A DNA stretch of 64,000 bases from a bacterium. GTDB lineage: Bacteria > Krumholzibacteriota > Krumholzibacteriia > LZORAL124-64-63. The notes beneath the pieces were generated by a model that saw nothing but the letters and a program-made list of their open reading frames with translations, made no database searches and had not been told where the DNA came from. The position numbers were made by a program, and so were the translations under genes. Position 1 is the stretch's first letter. Every line of letters begins with the position of its first letter. The stretch lies in the NCBI GenBank assembly GCA_024231905.1, contig JAAEQC010000199.1, forward strand, positions 1-64,000. The letters run 5' to 3'. Below, piece after piece: positions 9,935-18,494 of this stretch.

Positions 9935-11172
9935 TCCGCCTGACCATCCTCGCCGTTCTCCTGACCGCCACGGTCGGGTCGGCACAGACTCCGCAGGCCG
10001 GCAATCCCCATGGGGACATGGACCTGGACTGCCGTTTCTGCCACACGGAGCAGGGCTGGGATGTGGACGACCGCAATCCGGCCTTCGACCACGATGGTAC
10101 GGGCTTCCCCCTGGAAGGAGCCCACGTCGGCGCCGCCTGTCGCGATTGCCACCGGGAGCCGGTCTTTGCACACGTGGGCACCGCCTGCGCCGATTGCCAC
10201 ACGGACGCCCACCGCGGACGCCTGGGTATCGACTGCGCCGCCTGCCACACCTCCAACGACTGGGTCGACCCCACCGAGGCCCGCCGGGCCCACGACGGGA
10301 CGCGGATGCCCCTGGTCGGCGCCCACGCGCGGGTCGACTGCGACGCCTGCCACACGGGACCGGTGGCGGGGGAGTACGTGGGCACGCAGACCGACTGCTA
10401 CGCCTGCCATCGTCCGGACTATGAAGCTACCACCGACCCCGGCCACCTGGGCGCGGGCTTCGGCACCGACTGCGAGCGTTGCCACGGGGTCTTCGCCGCC
10501 ACCTGGGGCGCCGGCGACTTCAACCATCCGCCGAGCTTCCCCCTGATCGGCGCCCACGGCGGTCTCGACTGTCGCGAATGCCACACGGACGGTTTTTCCG
10601 GCGCGCCCACCGATTGCGTGTCCTGCCACCGGTCCGAGTACGACAACACCAGCGAACCGGTCCACCCGGCGGCGGGCTTCTCCACCGACTGCGCCGCCTG
10701 TCACCGCACGACCGCCTGGGTGCCGTCCACCTGGGACCATGACGTCACGGCTTTCTCCCTGACCGGGGACCATCGGCGCCAGGACTGCGTCGCCTGCCAC
10801 GACACCGGCTATGTGGGCACGCCCACCGACTGCTACGCCTGCCACCAGTCCGACTACGACGGAACCACCGAACCGGTCCACCCGGCGGCGGGCTTCGGCA
10901 CCGATTGTGCCGCCTGCCACGGCACCAGCGCCTGGGAACCCTCGACCTGGGACCACGAGGAGCGCTTCCCCATCGCCAGCGGCCCTCACACGGAAACCTC
11001 CTGCGTCGAGTGCCACGTGGTGCCCACGGACTACAAGGCCTTCGAGTGCATCCTCTGCCACGAGCACGACCGTACCGACACGGACGCGGACCACGACGAG
11101 ATCACCGAACCGCCGCCCTACGTTTACGCCAGTCCCAACTGCTACGAATGCCACCCGCGGGGGAGGAGCTGA
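9931..11172 (+). CDS. Secreted 16-heme c-type cytochrome
   Basis: A 413-residue protein with a clear signal peptide (MIRLTILAVLLTATVGSAQ) and 16 CxxCH motifs. It starts inside the stop codon of the 20-heme gene (ATGA) and its own stop overlaps the next start (TGATG), so the three genes are translationally linked. The middle of the protein is a tandem repeat of about 72 residues (TDCxxCHxSxYDxTxEPVHPAAGF...). It shares the FDH/F-L-GAH-CxxCH module with its neighbour, so one probably arose from the other by duplication and repeat change. It likely works with the 20-heme cytochrome and the barrel encoded next; which cytochrome sits inside the barrel cannot be told from sequence. Confidence 0.92.
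   Translation: MIRLTILAVLLTATVGSAQTPQAGNPHGDMDLDCRFCHTEQGWDVDDRNPAFDHDGTGFPLEGAHVGAACRDCHREPVFAHVGTACADCHTDAHRGRLGIDCAACHTSNDWVDPTEARRAHDGTRMPLVGAHARVDCDACHTGPVAGEYVGTQTDCYACHRPDYEATTDPGHLGAGFGTDCERCHGVFAATWGAGDFNHPPSFPLIGAHGGLDCRECHTDGFSGAPTDCVSCHRSEYDNTSEPVHPAAGFSTDCAACHRTTAWVPSTWDHDVTAFSLTGDHRRQDCVACHDTGYVGTPTDCYACHQSDYDGTTEPVHPAAGFGTDCAACHGTSAWEPSTWDHEERFPIASGPHTETSCVECHVVPTDYKAFECILCHEHDRTDTDADHDEITEPPPYVYASPNCYECHPRGRS
10390..11040 (+). repeat. Tandem repeat of about 216-219 bp within the 16-heme cytochrome gene
   Basis: Three successive units begin at 10390, 10609 and 10825, each opening with codons for TDC(Y/V)xCH. Unit spacing is 219 then 216 bases (73 and 72 codons), always in frame. 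Units 2 and 3 are closest (EPVHPAAGFxTDCAACHxTxAWxPSTWDH in both); unit 1 has diverged. A fourth, degenerate unit may begin near 11041. Confidence 0.8.
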
Positions 11173-12767
11173 TGGTGAAGCGTCTGGCCGGCTGTCTGCT
11201 CCTGGCCGGTGCGCTGCTCGCGACGCCGGCGGCCGCCGCGGAGCGATCCTGCACCGTGCGCTACCTTTCGGCCGAACACGTCTACCTGGACGCGGGTACG
11301 GCGGCGGGAATGGCCGTGGGCCTGCGGATCCGGGTGGTGCGGGACGGTGCCGCCGTGGCCGAGCTCGAGGTGGTCTACACGGCCGAGCATTCGGCGTCCT
11401 GCCGGGTGATCGGTGAAACCTCCGGGATCGAGGTGGGGGACCGGGTCGTGTACGAGGCCGTAGCGGAACCCGAGTCCCCGGACGTGATCGCGCCTGGTCC
11501 CGCTCGCACGCGTTTGCCGCAGACGAGGGATGGCCGGGCCGGTGCCGGGAACCCGCCGCGGTTGCGGGGCCGCCTGGGCCTCCAGTGGGACCATACCCGG
11601 GAGACGGCGGACCGCGATCTGGGAGCTGACGTGCTGCGCCTGCCCTTCCGCCTGCGGGGCACCGGACTGGGCCGGGGCTTCGAGTTCCGGGCCCGCGGCA
11701 GCCTGCGACGCACCTCCCGTACGGGCTACTCGACCCCGGTGCCGGGTGGCGCCTGGCGCAACCGCATCCTCGAACTCTCCCTCGTGCGCGAGGACCATGA
11801 TCTGGCCTGGCACCTGGCCGCGGGGCGCATCGGCGGCCCCGGCGGCGCGTCGACCGGTCCTTTCGACGGCCTGGCTGTGAGCCGGCGTCTGGGCGGCGGC
11901 GTCCGGCTCGGCGTCTTCGGCGGCTTCGCGCCCACCTGGGGCGAGCTGGGCTTCTCCGCCGACGATCACCTGGTGGGCCTGGTGGCCCGCTGGCGGCGGC
12001 AGACCGGCGACCGCGGCCGGCTCGACCTGTCCCTCACCGGCGCCGGTCGCTACCGGGACGGCGAGATCAGTCGCGAGTGGCTGTCCCTGGTCACCACCTG
12101 GCACGACGGCGGGCGCCTCAGCCTGCTGCAGGCCGCCGAGGTGGACGTGAACCGCGGCTGGCGCAAGGACGCCGGCGGCGATGGCGCGCGCCTGAGCAGC
12201 GGCGCCCTCTCGGCCCGTTACCGCTTCACCGAGCGACTGTCCATGAACCTGAGCTACGACGACCGCGAACCCATTCGCACCTGGGAGACCCGTGCCCTGC
12301 CCGACAGCCTTTTCATCGACGCCGGCCGCCAGGGTTGGCGCGGCGGTCTGTCCTGGCGCAGCGACGCCGGAGTCCACGCCGATTTTTCGGCGTCGCTGCG
12401 CCGGGAGGACGGCACGGGCGAGGAGACCAAGTCCTGGGCCCTGCAGGTGCGTCTCTCGGAGCGCCTCCTGCGCCACGTTCGCCTCAGCGCTCGCCTGCGC
12501 GGCTTCGACGGTCCCTGGCTGTCGGGTCTCTCGCCGAGCCTGCGCCTGGACCGCCGCACGCGGTCGGGCCTGCTGCTGCACCTGGAGGGGGGCCACTTCG
12601 CCTACGAGGGCCAGGCCACGGGTGACACGCGCGACAATTCCTGGGCCGAACTCGGTGCGGGAATGGATCTGGCGGCCGGCTGGGACGCCCATGCCACCAT
12701 GCGCCGAGACTGGGGCGACGACATCGCTGGTCAGCGCGGGCTTCTGGATCTGACTCACCGCTTCTGA
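11172..12767 (+). CDS. Outer-membrane beta-barrel (porin-like partner of the multiheme cytochromes)
   Basis: A 531-residue protein. Signal peptide residues 1-22 (ending PAAAA), then a small beta domain at about 25-96 (VRYLSAEHVYLDAGTAAGM..., SH3-like/FlgT-C-like in pattern), a Pro-rich linker, and then about 400 residues of alternating amphipathic strands with aromatic girdles, ending in Phe (THRF), the usual BAM-recognition end of outer-membrane barrels. The ATG overlaps the stop of the 16-heme cytochrome gene. In known porin-cytochrome conduits (MtrAB, Pcc) a barrel gene is adjacent to multiheme cytochrome genes; that synteny is the basis for the proposed role. I do not recognise it as an MtrB homologue by sequence, and the N-terminal small domain is not a feature I associate with MtrB. 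Confidence 0.75.
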   Translation: MVKRLAGCLLLAGALLATPAAAAERSCTVRYLSAEHVYLDAGTAAGMAVGLRIRVVRDGAAVAELEVVYTAEHSASCRVIGETSGIEVGDRVVYEAVAEPESPDVIAPGPARTRLPQTRDGRAGAGNPPRLRGRLGLQWDHTRETADRDLGADVLRLPFRLRGTGLGRGFEFRARGSLRRTSRTGYSTPVPGGAWRNRILELSLVREDHDLAWHLAAGRIGGPGGASTGPFDGLAVSRRLGGGVRLGVFGGFAPTWGELGFSADDHLVGLVARWRRQTGDRGRLDLSLTGAGRYRDGEISREWLSLVTTWHDGGRLSLLQAAEVDVNRGWRKDAGGDGARLSSGALSARYRFTERLSMNLSYDDREPIRTWETRALPDSLFIDAGRQGWRGGLSWRSDAGVHADFSASLRREDGTGEETKSWALQVRLSERLLRHVRLSARLRGFDGPWLSGLSPSLRLDRRTRSGLLLHLEGGHFAYEGQATGDTRDNSWAELGAGMDLAAGWDAHATMRRDWGDDIAGQRGLLDLTHRF

Positions 12768-12780
12768 CCGGGGGAGACTC

Positions 12781-14121
12781 GTGGAAAACGTCCTCATGTG
12801 GTTGGTGGTGCTGGGCGTGGGAGCGATCTCCGTCGGCATCTACCTGCGGAGCTTTCGCCGCCGCCGGGCCGACGACCGCGTCCGCCTGGCCCGCACCCGG
12901 GAGCTGGGCATGGACCGGGCCCAGGGCCAGTATCCCCTGGTGAACGCCGGCGCCTGCATCGGCTGCGGTACCTGCGTGGCCGCCTGTCCCGAGGGCGACG
13001 TGCTGGGCATCGTCATGGGCAAGGCCGTGGTCATCAACGGCGCTCGTTGCATCGGCCACGGCAAGTGCGCCGAAGCCTGCCCCGTGGGGGGCATCGAGGT
13101 AGGCCTGGGCGACGTCACCAAGCGCGACGACATCCCCCTGCTGGACGATCACCACCAGACCAGCGTACCCGGCGTGTGGGTCGCCGGCGAACTGAGCGGC
13201 TTCGCCCTCATCAACAACGCCGTGGCCCAGGGCCGGCGCGCGGTGGAGCGCATCGCCGCCGCGGGAGGTCCCCGGTCCGGCAGTGCGGACCTGCTCGACG
13301 TAGTGGTGGTGGGTGCCGGTCCGGCCGGCATGAGCGCTGCCCTGGTGGCGGGCGAACATGACCTGTCCTGCGCCGTCCTCGACCAGCAGGGCGCCGGCGG
13401 GACCATCCTCCAGTACCCGCGCCGCAAGCTGGTCATGGTGCAGCCCGTGGAGATCCCGCGCTACGGCCGTCTGGAGCGCCACGAGTACCGCAAGGAGGAG
13501 TTGCTGGCCATCTGGGAGGACCTCCACGCCCACTACGATCTGGACATCCGGACGGGAGTCCGCGTTACCGGCGTCACCGGTGCGTTGGGCGGTTTCACGG
13601 CGGCGACCTCCGCCGGCGATCTGCGCGCCCGCCACGTGGTGCTGGCTCTGGGCCGCCGGGGCACGCCCCGACGCTTGAACGTTCCCGGCGAGGACCTGGC
13701 CAAGGTGGCCTACCAGCTCATGGATGCGGAGGCCTACGCCGGCCGCCGGGTTCTGGTGGTGGGCGGCGGCGACTCGGCCGTGGAGGCGGCCATGGGCCTG
13801 GCCCATCAGGAAGGCTGCGAGGTGGTTCTTTCCTACCGGAAGCCCGAGCTGTTGCGGATCAAGCAGCGCAACGCCGACCGCATCGGCCCCCTCGTGGCGA
13901 GCGGCACAATCGATTTCCGGGGCGGCACGACCGTGCAGTCCATCCACGACGACCGGATCGTCCTCGACGGTCCCGGGGGCGCGGCCATCGTGCCCAACGA
14001 CGACGTTTTCATTCTCGCCGGCGGCATCCCGCCCTTCGGTTTCCTGCGGGAGATAGGTGTGCGTTTCGGCGGGGACCAGCCCGACATCGCCGGGGCTGCG
14101 CAGGGGGTACGGCCGGCCTAG
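12781..14121 (+). CDS. Membrane-anchored 4Fe-4S / FAD-NAD(P) oxidoreductase
   Basis: A 446-residue protein starting at GTG with GGGGGAGA upstream. One N-terminal transmembrane helix (4-22) is followed by two ferredoxin-type motifs: C59-C62-C65-C69-P, and C90-H93-C96-C100-P, where His replaces the second Cys. At residues 128-157 is SVPGVWVAGELSGF..., which resembles the C-terminal FAD segment of thioredoxin-reductase-like enzymes but lies before the dinucleotide folds GAGPAG (178-183) and GGGDSA (328-333). The protein ends right after the ILAGGIPP strand, so the order looks circularly permuted. No redox-active CxxC was found. It likely passes electrons between NAD(P)H or a quinol and the b/c cytochromes encoded upstream. 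From memory, similar proteins occur near cytochrome genes in other bacteria. Confidence 0.8.
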   Translation: MENVLMWLVVLGVGAISVGIYLRSFRRRRADDRVRLARTRELGMDRAQGQYPLVNAGACIGCGTCVAACPEGDVLGIVMGKAVVINGARCIGHGKCAEACPVGGIEVGLGDVTKRDDIPLLDDHHQTSVPGVWVAGELSGFALINNAVAQGRRAVERIAAAGGPRSGSADLLDVVVVGAGPAGMSAALVAGEHDLSCAVLDQQGAGGTILQYPRRKLVMVQPVEIPRYGRLERHEYRKEELLAIWEDLHAHYDLDIRTGVRVTGVTGALGGFTAATSAGDLRARHVVLALGRRGTPRRLNVPGEDLAKVAYQLMDAEAYAGRRVLVVGGGDSAVEAAMGLAHQEGCEVVLSYRKPELLRIKQRNADRIGPLVASGTIDFRGGTTVQSIHDDRIVLDGPGGAAIVPNDDVFILAGGIPPFGFLREIGVRFGGDQPDIAGAAQGVRPA

Positions 14122-14152
14122 AATGCGCCTAGCCGGACCCCCCGCCTGCGCC

Positions 14153-15013
14153 TCACGCCCGGCGTGCGACCACGGCCATGACATCGCCTTCCTCGTCGAA
14201 GTCGGCCCCGGCCACGTTGCCGTACCATTCCTCCACACGCAGGCCGCAGTCGGCGAACTCGGCGGTCAGGGATTCCCGCGAGAAGTACTGCAGCCAGTTG
14301 TAGACCCGTCGGATCCGGCGCGGTTCGACGATGGTGTACCGATCGAGGACCACGTGCTCCGGGTCGTACATGTGGGTACTCGTGAAGCACCAGTAGGCGC
14401 CCGGCGCCCAGAATCCGTCCATGAACCGGTAACCGTGGCTCGCGGACTCCTGCCGGCCGGCGAAGGCCTGCAACGAAAAGACGTCCAGCAGCAGGGATCC
14501 ATCGTCGGTTAGCAGATCGCGGCAGGACCGCAGCAACTGGCGACGCCGGTCCGGGCCCAGGGCACAGAGATCGCAGTAGACCAAGGTGACGAGGTCATAG
14601 CCGGGATCCAGGGGGGAGTCCAGGTAGTCAGCCCGTACGAAGTCGATGGCCAGCCCTTGTTCGCTGGCCGACTGCCGGGCGAAGGCGATGGAGCGGCGTG
14701 AGAAGTCGACCCCGGTGACAGCCGCTCCGGACGCGGCGAACCGCGTGGCGTAGAGGCCGGGTCCGCAGCCGAGGTCGGCGACGCGGCGTCCGGAGTCGAG
14801 AGCGAAGCGGTCGCTGATCCACCGGGCCGAGCGCTCGATGAAGCCGTGTGGGCGCGAGGCCGGTTCGGAATCGGTGTCCAGGTGATGGGCGAGCATGTGC
14901 CGGGAGATGTGGTCATCGTCCCAGAGAGTCTCTGCGGTGTATGGTTCGAAGGGCAGCGGCGGTTTCTGGAGCCCGCAGGGCCCGGCGAAATGTCTGATGG
15001 TTCGGACGGTCAT
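14153..15013 (-). CDS. SAM-dependent methyltransferase, class I
   Basis: A 286-residue protein with the class I motif VADLGCGPGLYATRFAASG (SAM-binding loop), followed by VTGVDFS with the acidic residue for the ribose and DLVTLVYCDLCAL as motif III-like. The C-terminal half (FMDGFWAPGAYWCFTSTHMY...) is typical of small-molecule methyltransferases, but the substrate is not evident. The start at 15013 (MTVRTIRHF) has GGAG about eight bases before it; an upstream in-frame start at 15058 adds a low-complexity tail and lacks a site. It converges with the oxidoreductase gene, whose stop lies 31 bases away. Confidence 0.85.
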   Translation of the reverse strand: MTVRTIRHFAGPCGLQKPPLPFEPYTAETLWDDDHISRHMLAHHLDTDSEPASRPHGFIERSARWISDRFALDSGRRVADLGCGPGLYATRFAASGAAVTGVDFSRRSIAFARQSASEQGLAIDFVRADYLDSPLDPGYDLVTLVYCDLCALGPDRRRQLLRSCRDLLTDDGSLLLDVFSLQAFAGRQESASHGYRFMDGFWAPGAYWCFTSTHMYDPEHVVLDRYTIVEPRRIRRVYNWLQYFSRESLTAEFADCGLRVEEWYGNVAGADFDEEGDVMAVVARRA

Positions 15014-15341
15014 GGTACACTCCTGCCTTGTGGCGCCGGCCGGTGGGCCTGGCGACATTCATACCGATACGCACGTGGTGACACGGGCGTCCGTGAGCTG
15101 GGTCGGTCGGGGAAACGGTATTTAGGTAAGAGCGATCATGGGCCAATGGTAGGCCCTGCCGGGGACGAGGTCAAATGCCACGAATCGTCCACGGGCTTCG
15201 AGTTGATGAGGGCGGTACAATAACCTACTGAAAGACAACGATATACCCAGGAAGTACTGGCACGCTCCATGCTTGCGCGGCTCCCGAACGGCTCCGCCTG
15301 ATGCGGAGATCCGTAATACGAACCAAGCAAGGGAGAACCAG
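15014..15341. other. Intergenic region between divergent methyltransferase and lipoprotein genes
   Basis: This 328-base gap has no convincing coding sequence. It contains a strong sigma-54-type promoter for the lipoprotein (15258-15273). I saw no second clear promoter and no RNA gene. The start-to-promoter distance leaves a leader of about 60 bases with GGGAGAA at its end. Confidence 0.6.
15258..15273 (+). promoter_or_regulatory. Sigma-54 (-24/-12) promoter candidate
   Basis: TGGCACG-CTCC-ATGCT matches the RpoN consensus TGGCACG-N4-TTGCW at all conserved bases but one (A for the first T of the -12 element), is preceded by the favoured C, and has the exact GG-N10-GC spacing. It lies about 70 bases upstream of the lipoprotein ATG. 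Transcription would need an enhancer-binding activator, not found in the window. Confidence 0.6.
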
Positions 15342-16202
15342 ATGCGACGAGTGACGACGGCAACGATGATGATGGTCTGTCTCTTGACGGGTGGCCTGTT
15401 CCTGACCGGCTGTGACGACGATGACAACGCCGTGAACACGGTGACCGAAGTGATCCAGGTGAAGCCCCAGGTGAACGGCTTCATCATCGGCGAGGGTGGC
15501 GGTCCCAAGAAGGCCGGGTCCGACGGTTCGATCTGGGCCATGCTGAGCGTGACCGGGGCGCCGGTCACCCCGGCGGTGTCCGTCAACGGCGAGGCGCTGG
15601 GCCTCGAGCCCGAGTTGACCATCTATGGTGGCGGATTCGGTTTCAACGGCAACCTCGTCGAGACGGTCGACGCCAACTACGATGTCCAGGTGGACATGGG
15701 CGACCTCGCAGGCGCCTGCACCATCATCGTGCCCGAAAGCAGCGAGTGGACCGACCCCGTCGGCGGCCGGGCCACCGTGACGCCCGGGCAGGAATTGACC
15801 GTCGCTTGGACTGCGGTCACCAACACCACCGGCTACCTGCTGAACTACGACTTCGAGGTCAACTACACGGACACCCTGGGCTCGGGCGAGTACTGGGAGA
15901 ACGACGGTTCCCTCTACCTCACCGCCACCACTGCCACCTTCACGGTGGAGGATCTCTTTCCTCCGGTGGACGAGGTGCAGTCCATCGACAGCTTCTGGGG
16001 CGACATGGACCTGATGCCCATCAACGGCCCTATCATGCCCGGCAGCAGCCCCAACGTGACCGGCGGCGCCACCGGTTTCGTGTTCGGCGCCGGCGGCGAT
16101 CTGGACCTGGACATGGACCTGGATCAGCAGCCTACCAAGACGACGGGCCGGGAGATGCCCCGCGAGCGTATCTACGAGGCGCTGCAGAGCCTCTTTCGCT
16201 AG
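15342..16202 (+). CDS. Secreted lipoprotein of unknown function
   Basis: A 286-residue protein starting at ATG 15342 behind GGGAGAA. The N-terminus is a lipoprotein signal: basic start, hydrophobic core and lipobox LTGC, followed by an Asp-rich stretch (DDDDN) that suggests outer-membrane or surface retention. The mature part is rich in beta-prone sequence (PVSVNGEALGLEPELTIYGGGFGFNG..., TVTPGQELTVAWTAVTNTTGYLLNY), with the look of one or two immunoglobulin-like beta-sandwich domains of the fibronectin type. It is a single gene with its own sigma-54-type promoter and a hairpin terminator. I do not recognise the family. Confidence 0.75.
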   Translation: MRRVTTATMMMVCLLTGGLFLTGCDDDDNAVNTVTEVIQVKPQVNGFIIGEGGGPKKAGSDGSIWAMLSVTGAPVTPAVSVNGEALGLEPELTIYGGGFGFNGNLVETVDANYDVQVDMGDLAGACTIIVPESSEWTDPVGGRATVTPGQELTVAWTAVTNTTGYLLNYDFEVNYTDTLGSGEYWENDGSLYLTATTATFTVEDLFPPVDEVQSIDSFWGDMDLMPINGPIMPGSSPNVTGGATGFVFGAGGDLDLDMDLDQQPTKTTGREMPRERIYEALQSLFR

Positions 16203-16224
16203 GCGGCGATCCTGACAGGGGAAC

Positions 16225-16247
16225 GGGGCGGGCCCACGGTCCGCCCC
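16225..16247 (+). terminator. Hairpin after lipoprotein gene
   Basis: GGGGCGG (16225-16231) and CCGCCCC (16241-16247) form a 7-bp GC stem with a nine-base loop, 22 bases after the lipoprotein stop. No T-run follows, so intrinsic termination is only moderately supported. Confidence 0.4.
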
Positions 16248-16326
16248 ATCCTCATGCCTGGCTCTGGTCGAACCGGTCGCCTGGCCCTATGCTGGCCGCC
16301 ACACCATGAACCGGAGGAACACGCCC

Positions 16327-17118
16327 GTGACCGACCAACCGCCCTGCCGGCTCCGCCGCTCCGCTCACGGCGCGGAGATCACACTCGCCCGTCCGCCCCG
16401 GAACGTCCTGGACGGCCCCATGCTCGAAGCCCTCGCAGCTGCTCTGGACGATCTGGCCGCGGGCGAGACGCCGCCCCTGCTGCTGTCCTCCGAGGGTAAG
16501 CACTTTTCCACCGGTTACTCCGTAGGTGAGATACCCGAGGGCGTCTTCCACCGCGACCCGGATGTGCGCGCCGCCGAGCCTTTCGAGATGGTGATGACCA
16601 AGCTCGTCCACTATCCGGCGCCGGTGGTGACGGCGGTGCAGGGTGATGCCTGGGGCGGGGCGGTCGAATTGCTTTCCTGTGCGGACCTGCGGGTGGCCGT
16701 CGACCACGTGCGGCTGGCCGTGCCGTCGGTGCGGTTGGGACTCGTCTATAGCCACACGGGACTGCGGCGCATGCTGCGCGGGTTCGGATCGGCGCTCACG
16801 AGGGAGATGCTGCTGACGGGCGAGCCCATCGATGCCGCGCGGGCGGAACGGGCGGGCTTCTTCAACCGGGTCGTGCCCGCCGGCGAACTTGACCGGGCTG
16901 CGGTAGGAATGCTGGAGGCCATCGCCAAAGGCGGACCGGGAGCGCTCAGGGGCACCAAGCGCACTTTGAACCTGCTGGATGAGGCGAAAAACCTGTCCGA
17001 CGCGCCGCTGCGGGAGATCGCCGAGCTCAGGCACGGCTCCTGGTCCGGGACGGAGTTCATCGCCGCCCGAGACGCTTTTCTGGCGGGTGAGCCTTCGCCG
17101 TTCGGGACGTCGGATTAG
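16327..17118 (+). CDS. Enoyl-CoA hydratase/isomerase family protein, possibly methylmalonyl-CoA decarboxylase-like
   Basis: A crotonase-fold enzyme of 263 residues. GTG 16327 is preceded by GGAGGA at seven bases; an ATG seven codons earlier has no such site. The oxyanion-hole region GKHFSTGYSVGEIPEG and the second conserved stretch VQGDAWGGAVELLSCADLRVA are typical of the family. WGGAVEL and VRLGLVYSHTGL resemble YgfG (methylmalonyl-CoA decarboxylase: VWGGAFEM, VNLGVPYNLVGI) more than classical hydratases, and the usual pair of catalytic Glu residues is not obvious. So decarboxylase or another acyl-CoA reaction is plausible; this is inference. It converges with the Omp85 gene, overlapping it by four bases. 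Confidence 0.85.
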   Translation: MTDQPPCRLRRSAHGAEITLARPPRNVLDGPMLEALAAALDDLAAGETPPLLLSSEGKHFSTGYSVGEIPEGVFHRDPDVRAAEPFEMVMTKLVHYPAPVVTAVQGDAWGGAVELLSCADLRVAVDHVRLAVPSVRLGLVYSHTGLRRMLRGFGSALTREMLLTGEPIDAARAERAGFFNRVVPAGELDRAAVGMLEAIAKGGPGALRGTKRTLNLLDEAKNLSDAPLREIAELRHGSWSGTEFIAARDAFLAGEPSPFGTSD

Positions 17119-18431
17119 AAGTTGAACACGTCCATGAATTCGAACCGCCAGTCCCCATCCCGGTTCTGAGCCGCCTCGAAACGCAGGTTGAGGGTGTCCA
17201 GGTTCAGGTGGACGCCCGCGCCCCAGCTCTGCTTGGCCTCGCCCGCCTCTCCAACGTGGTACCACGCGTCACCCGCGTCGGCGAAGGCGTGCAGGCCCGC
17301 GCCGATCAACTCGCCCCGCGGACTGATGGGCATGATGAACAGGGGAATACGGTACTCGACGCTCAGCAGGTAGCCCTCGTCGCCTTCCTGGAGCCCGAAG
17401 CGGTAGCCGCGCACGGTTTCCGGTCCCCCGAAGAACAGGACGTTGTCCAGATGGGCAGGACCGCTGGTGCGGCGGCCCCAGGCGCGCAGGGCGAGCACGT
17501 GCTCTTTCAGGGGCACCGGTACGAAGAAGCGTGCGTTGGCCACGGCCTCGTTGTAGGAGTCGAAGTCGTCGCTCAGCCAGCGGCGGCCGGTGCCTTCCAC
17601 GTAGATACCGCGGCTCGGGTAGTAGCGGTTGTCTCGGCTGTCCAGACCCGCGGCCAAGCTCAAGGTCCGGTGGGTGCTCGTACCGGAAACGTAGGTGGGC
17701 TTCGTCGGGCCCCCGTCGGTCGCCGGCCAGGCGAAGTCGTCCCGCTGTTCGAACCAGCCGTAGCCGGCGCCGCCGCTCATGAAAAAGGGGCCTGAGAAGT
17801 TCCAGCGGATTTGCAGATCCGAGTCCCATTTGTGGTATCTGAAGGGCCGGAAGACGAAATCGGCGTTCTCGGCGGCGGCCGACAGTTCGACCTCGAGGCC
17901 GCGCACACCCAGGAGCCAGGGATGCGTCCAGGCCAGTTCGGCCCGTTGCAGGTGGTACACAGAGATCGCCGCTTCGAGGATCTCGCCTTTGCCGCGCAGG
18001 TTGCGCTCGGCCAGGTGTCCGCCGAACTGGTATTTGTGCCGCCGGTCGAAGCGGACGAGGGGACCGTACTCGAGGGTCGTGTCCTCCTCCAGGTACACGT
18101 TCAGGACCACCGCACCCGGATCCGCGTCGTCGAATTCCATGTCCACGAAGGCGAACCAGCCGATGTCCTCCAGGTGGTCCCAGACCGGATCGAGATCCTC
18201 GTAGGCGAAGGGCTGGCCCAGGGTCAGGCCCATTTCGCGCAGGATGAGATCCGTGTCCGTGCGGGTGTTGCCCTCGAGGACGATCTCGCCCAGCACGGTG
18301 GAGGTCTTGACGGTGTCCGCGGGGGTGTCGCCGAAGACGGCGCGGGCGTCGGCGGGCATACAAGCGACGCCGATCACAAGGACCAGGGCGCAGGCGGCGG
18401 GACGGAGCCGGAGCGGGCGGCGTGGCCACAT
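17115..18431 (-). CDS. Omp85/BamA-family outer-membrane protein with one POTRA-like domain
   Basis: A 438-residue protein. Signal peptide (to about residue 30), then one POTRA-like beta-alpha-alpha-beta-beta unit (GEIVLEGNTRTDTDLILREMGLTLGQPF...EDIGWFAFVDMEF). A beta-barrel of about 320 residues carries the typical ERNLRGKGE turn, SRGIYVEG, GPETVRGYRFG (the conserved loop with the VRGY motif) and a terminal Phe (DVFNF). A single POTRA places it with short Omp85 proteins or surface-antigen (D15) types rather than BamA itself. Possible roles are outer-membrane protein or lipid export; the cargo is unknown. It is a stand-alone gene facing the crotonase gene. Confidence 0.87.
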   Translation of the reverse strand: MWPRRPLRLRPAACALVLVIGVACMPADARAVFGDTPADTVKTSTVLGEIVLEGNTRTDTDLILREMGLTLGQPFAYEDLDPVWDHLEDIGWFAFVDMEFDDADPGAVVLNVYLEEDTTLEYGPLVRFDRRHKYQFGGHLAERNLRGKGEILEAAISVYHLQRAELAWTHPWLLGVRGLEVELSAAAENADFVFRPFRYHKWDSDLQIRWNFSGPFFMSGGAGYGWFEQRDDFAWPATDGGPTKPTYVSGTSTHRTLSLAAGLDSRDNRYYPSRGIYVEGTGRRWLSDDFDSYNEAVANARFFVPVPLKEHVLALRAWGRRTSGPAHLDNVLFFGGPETVRGYRFGLQEGDEGYLLSVEYRIPLFIMPISPRGELIGAGLHAFADAGDAWYHVGEAGEAKQSWGAGVHLNLDTLNLRFEAAQNRDGDWRFEFMDVFNF

Positions 18432-18494
18432 GACGGAACGACCTCGGTCAGGAGAGATTTCTGGACGCGGCCGGGTGCCGCCGTCCGATGCCGG

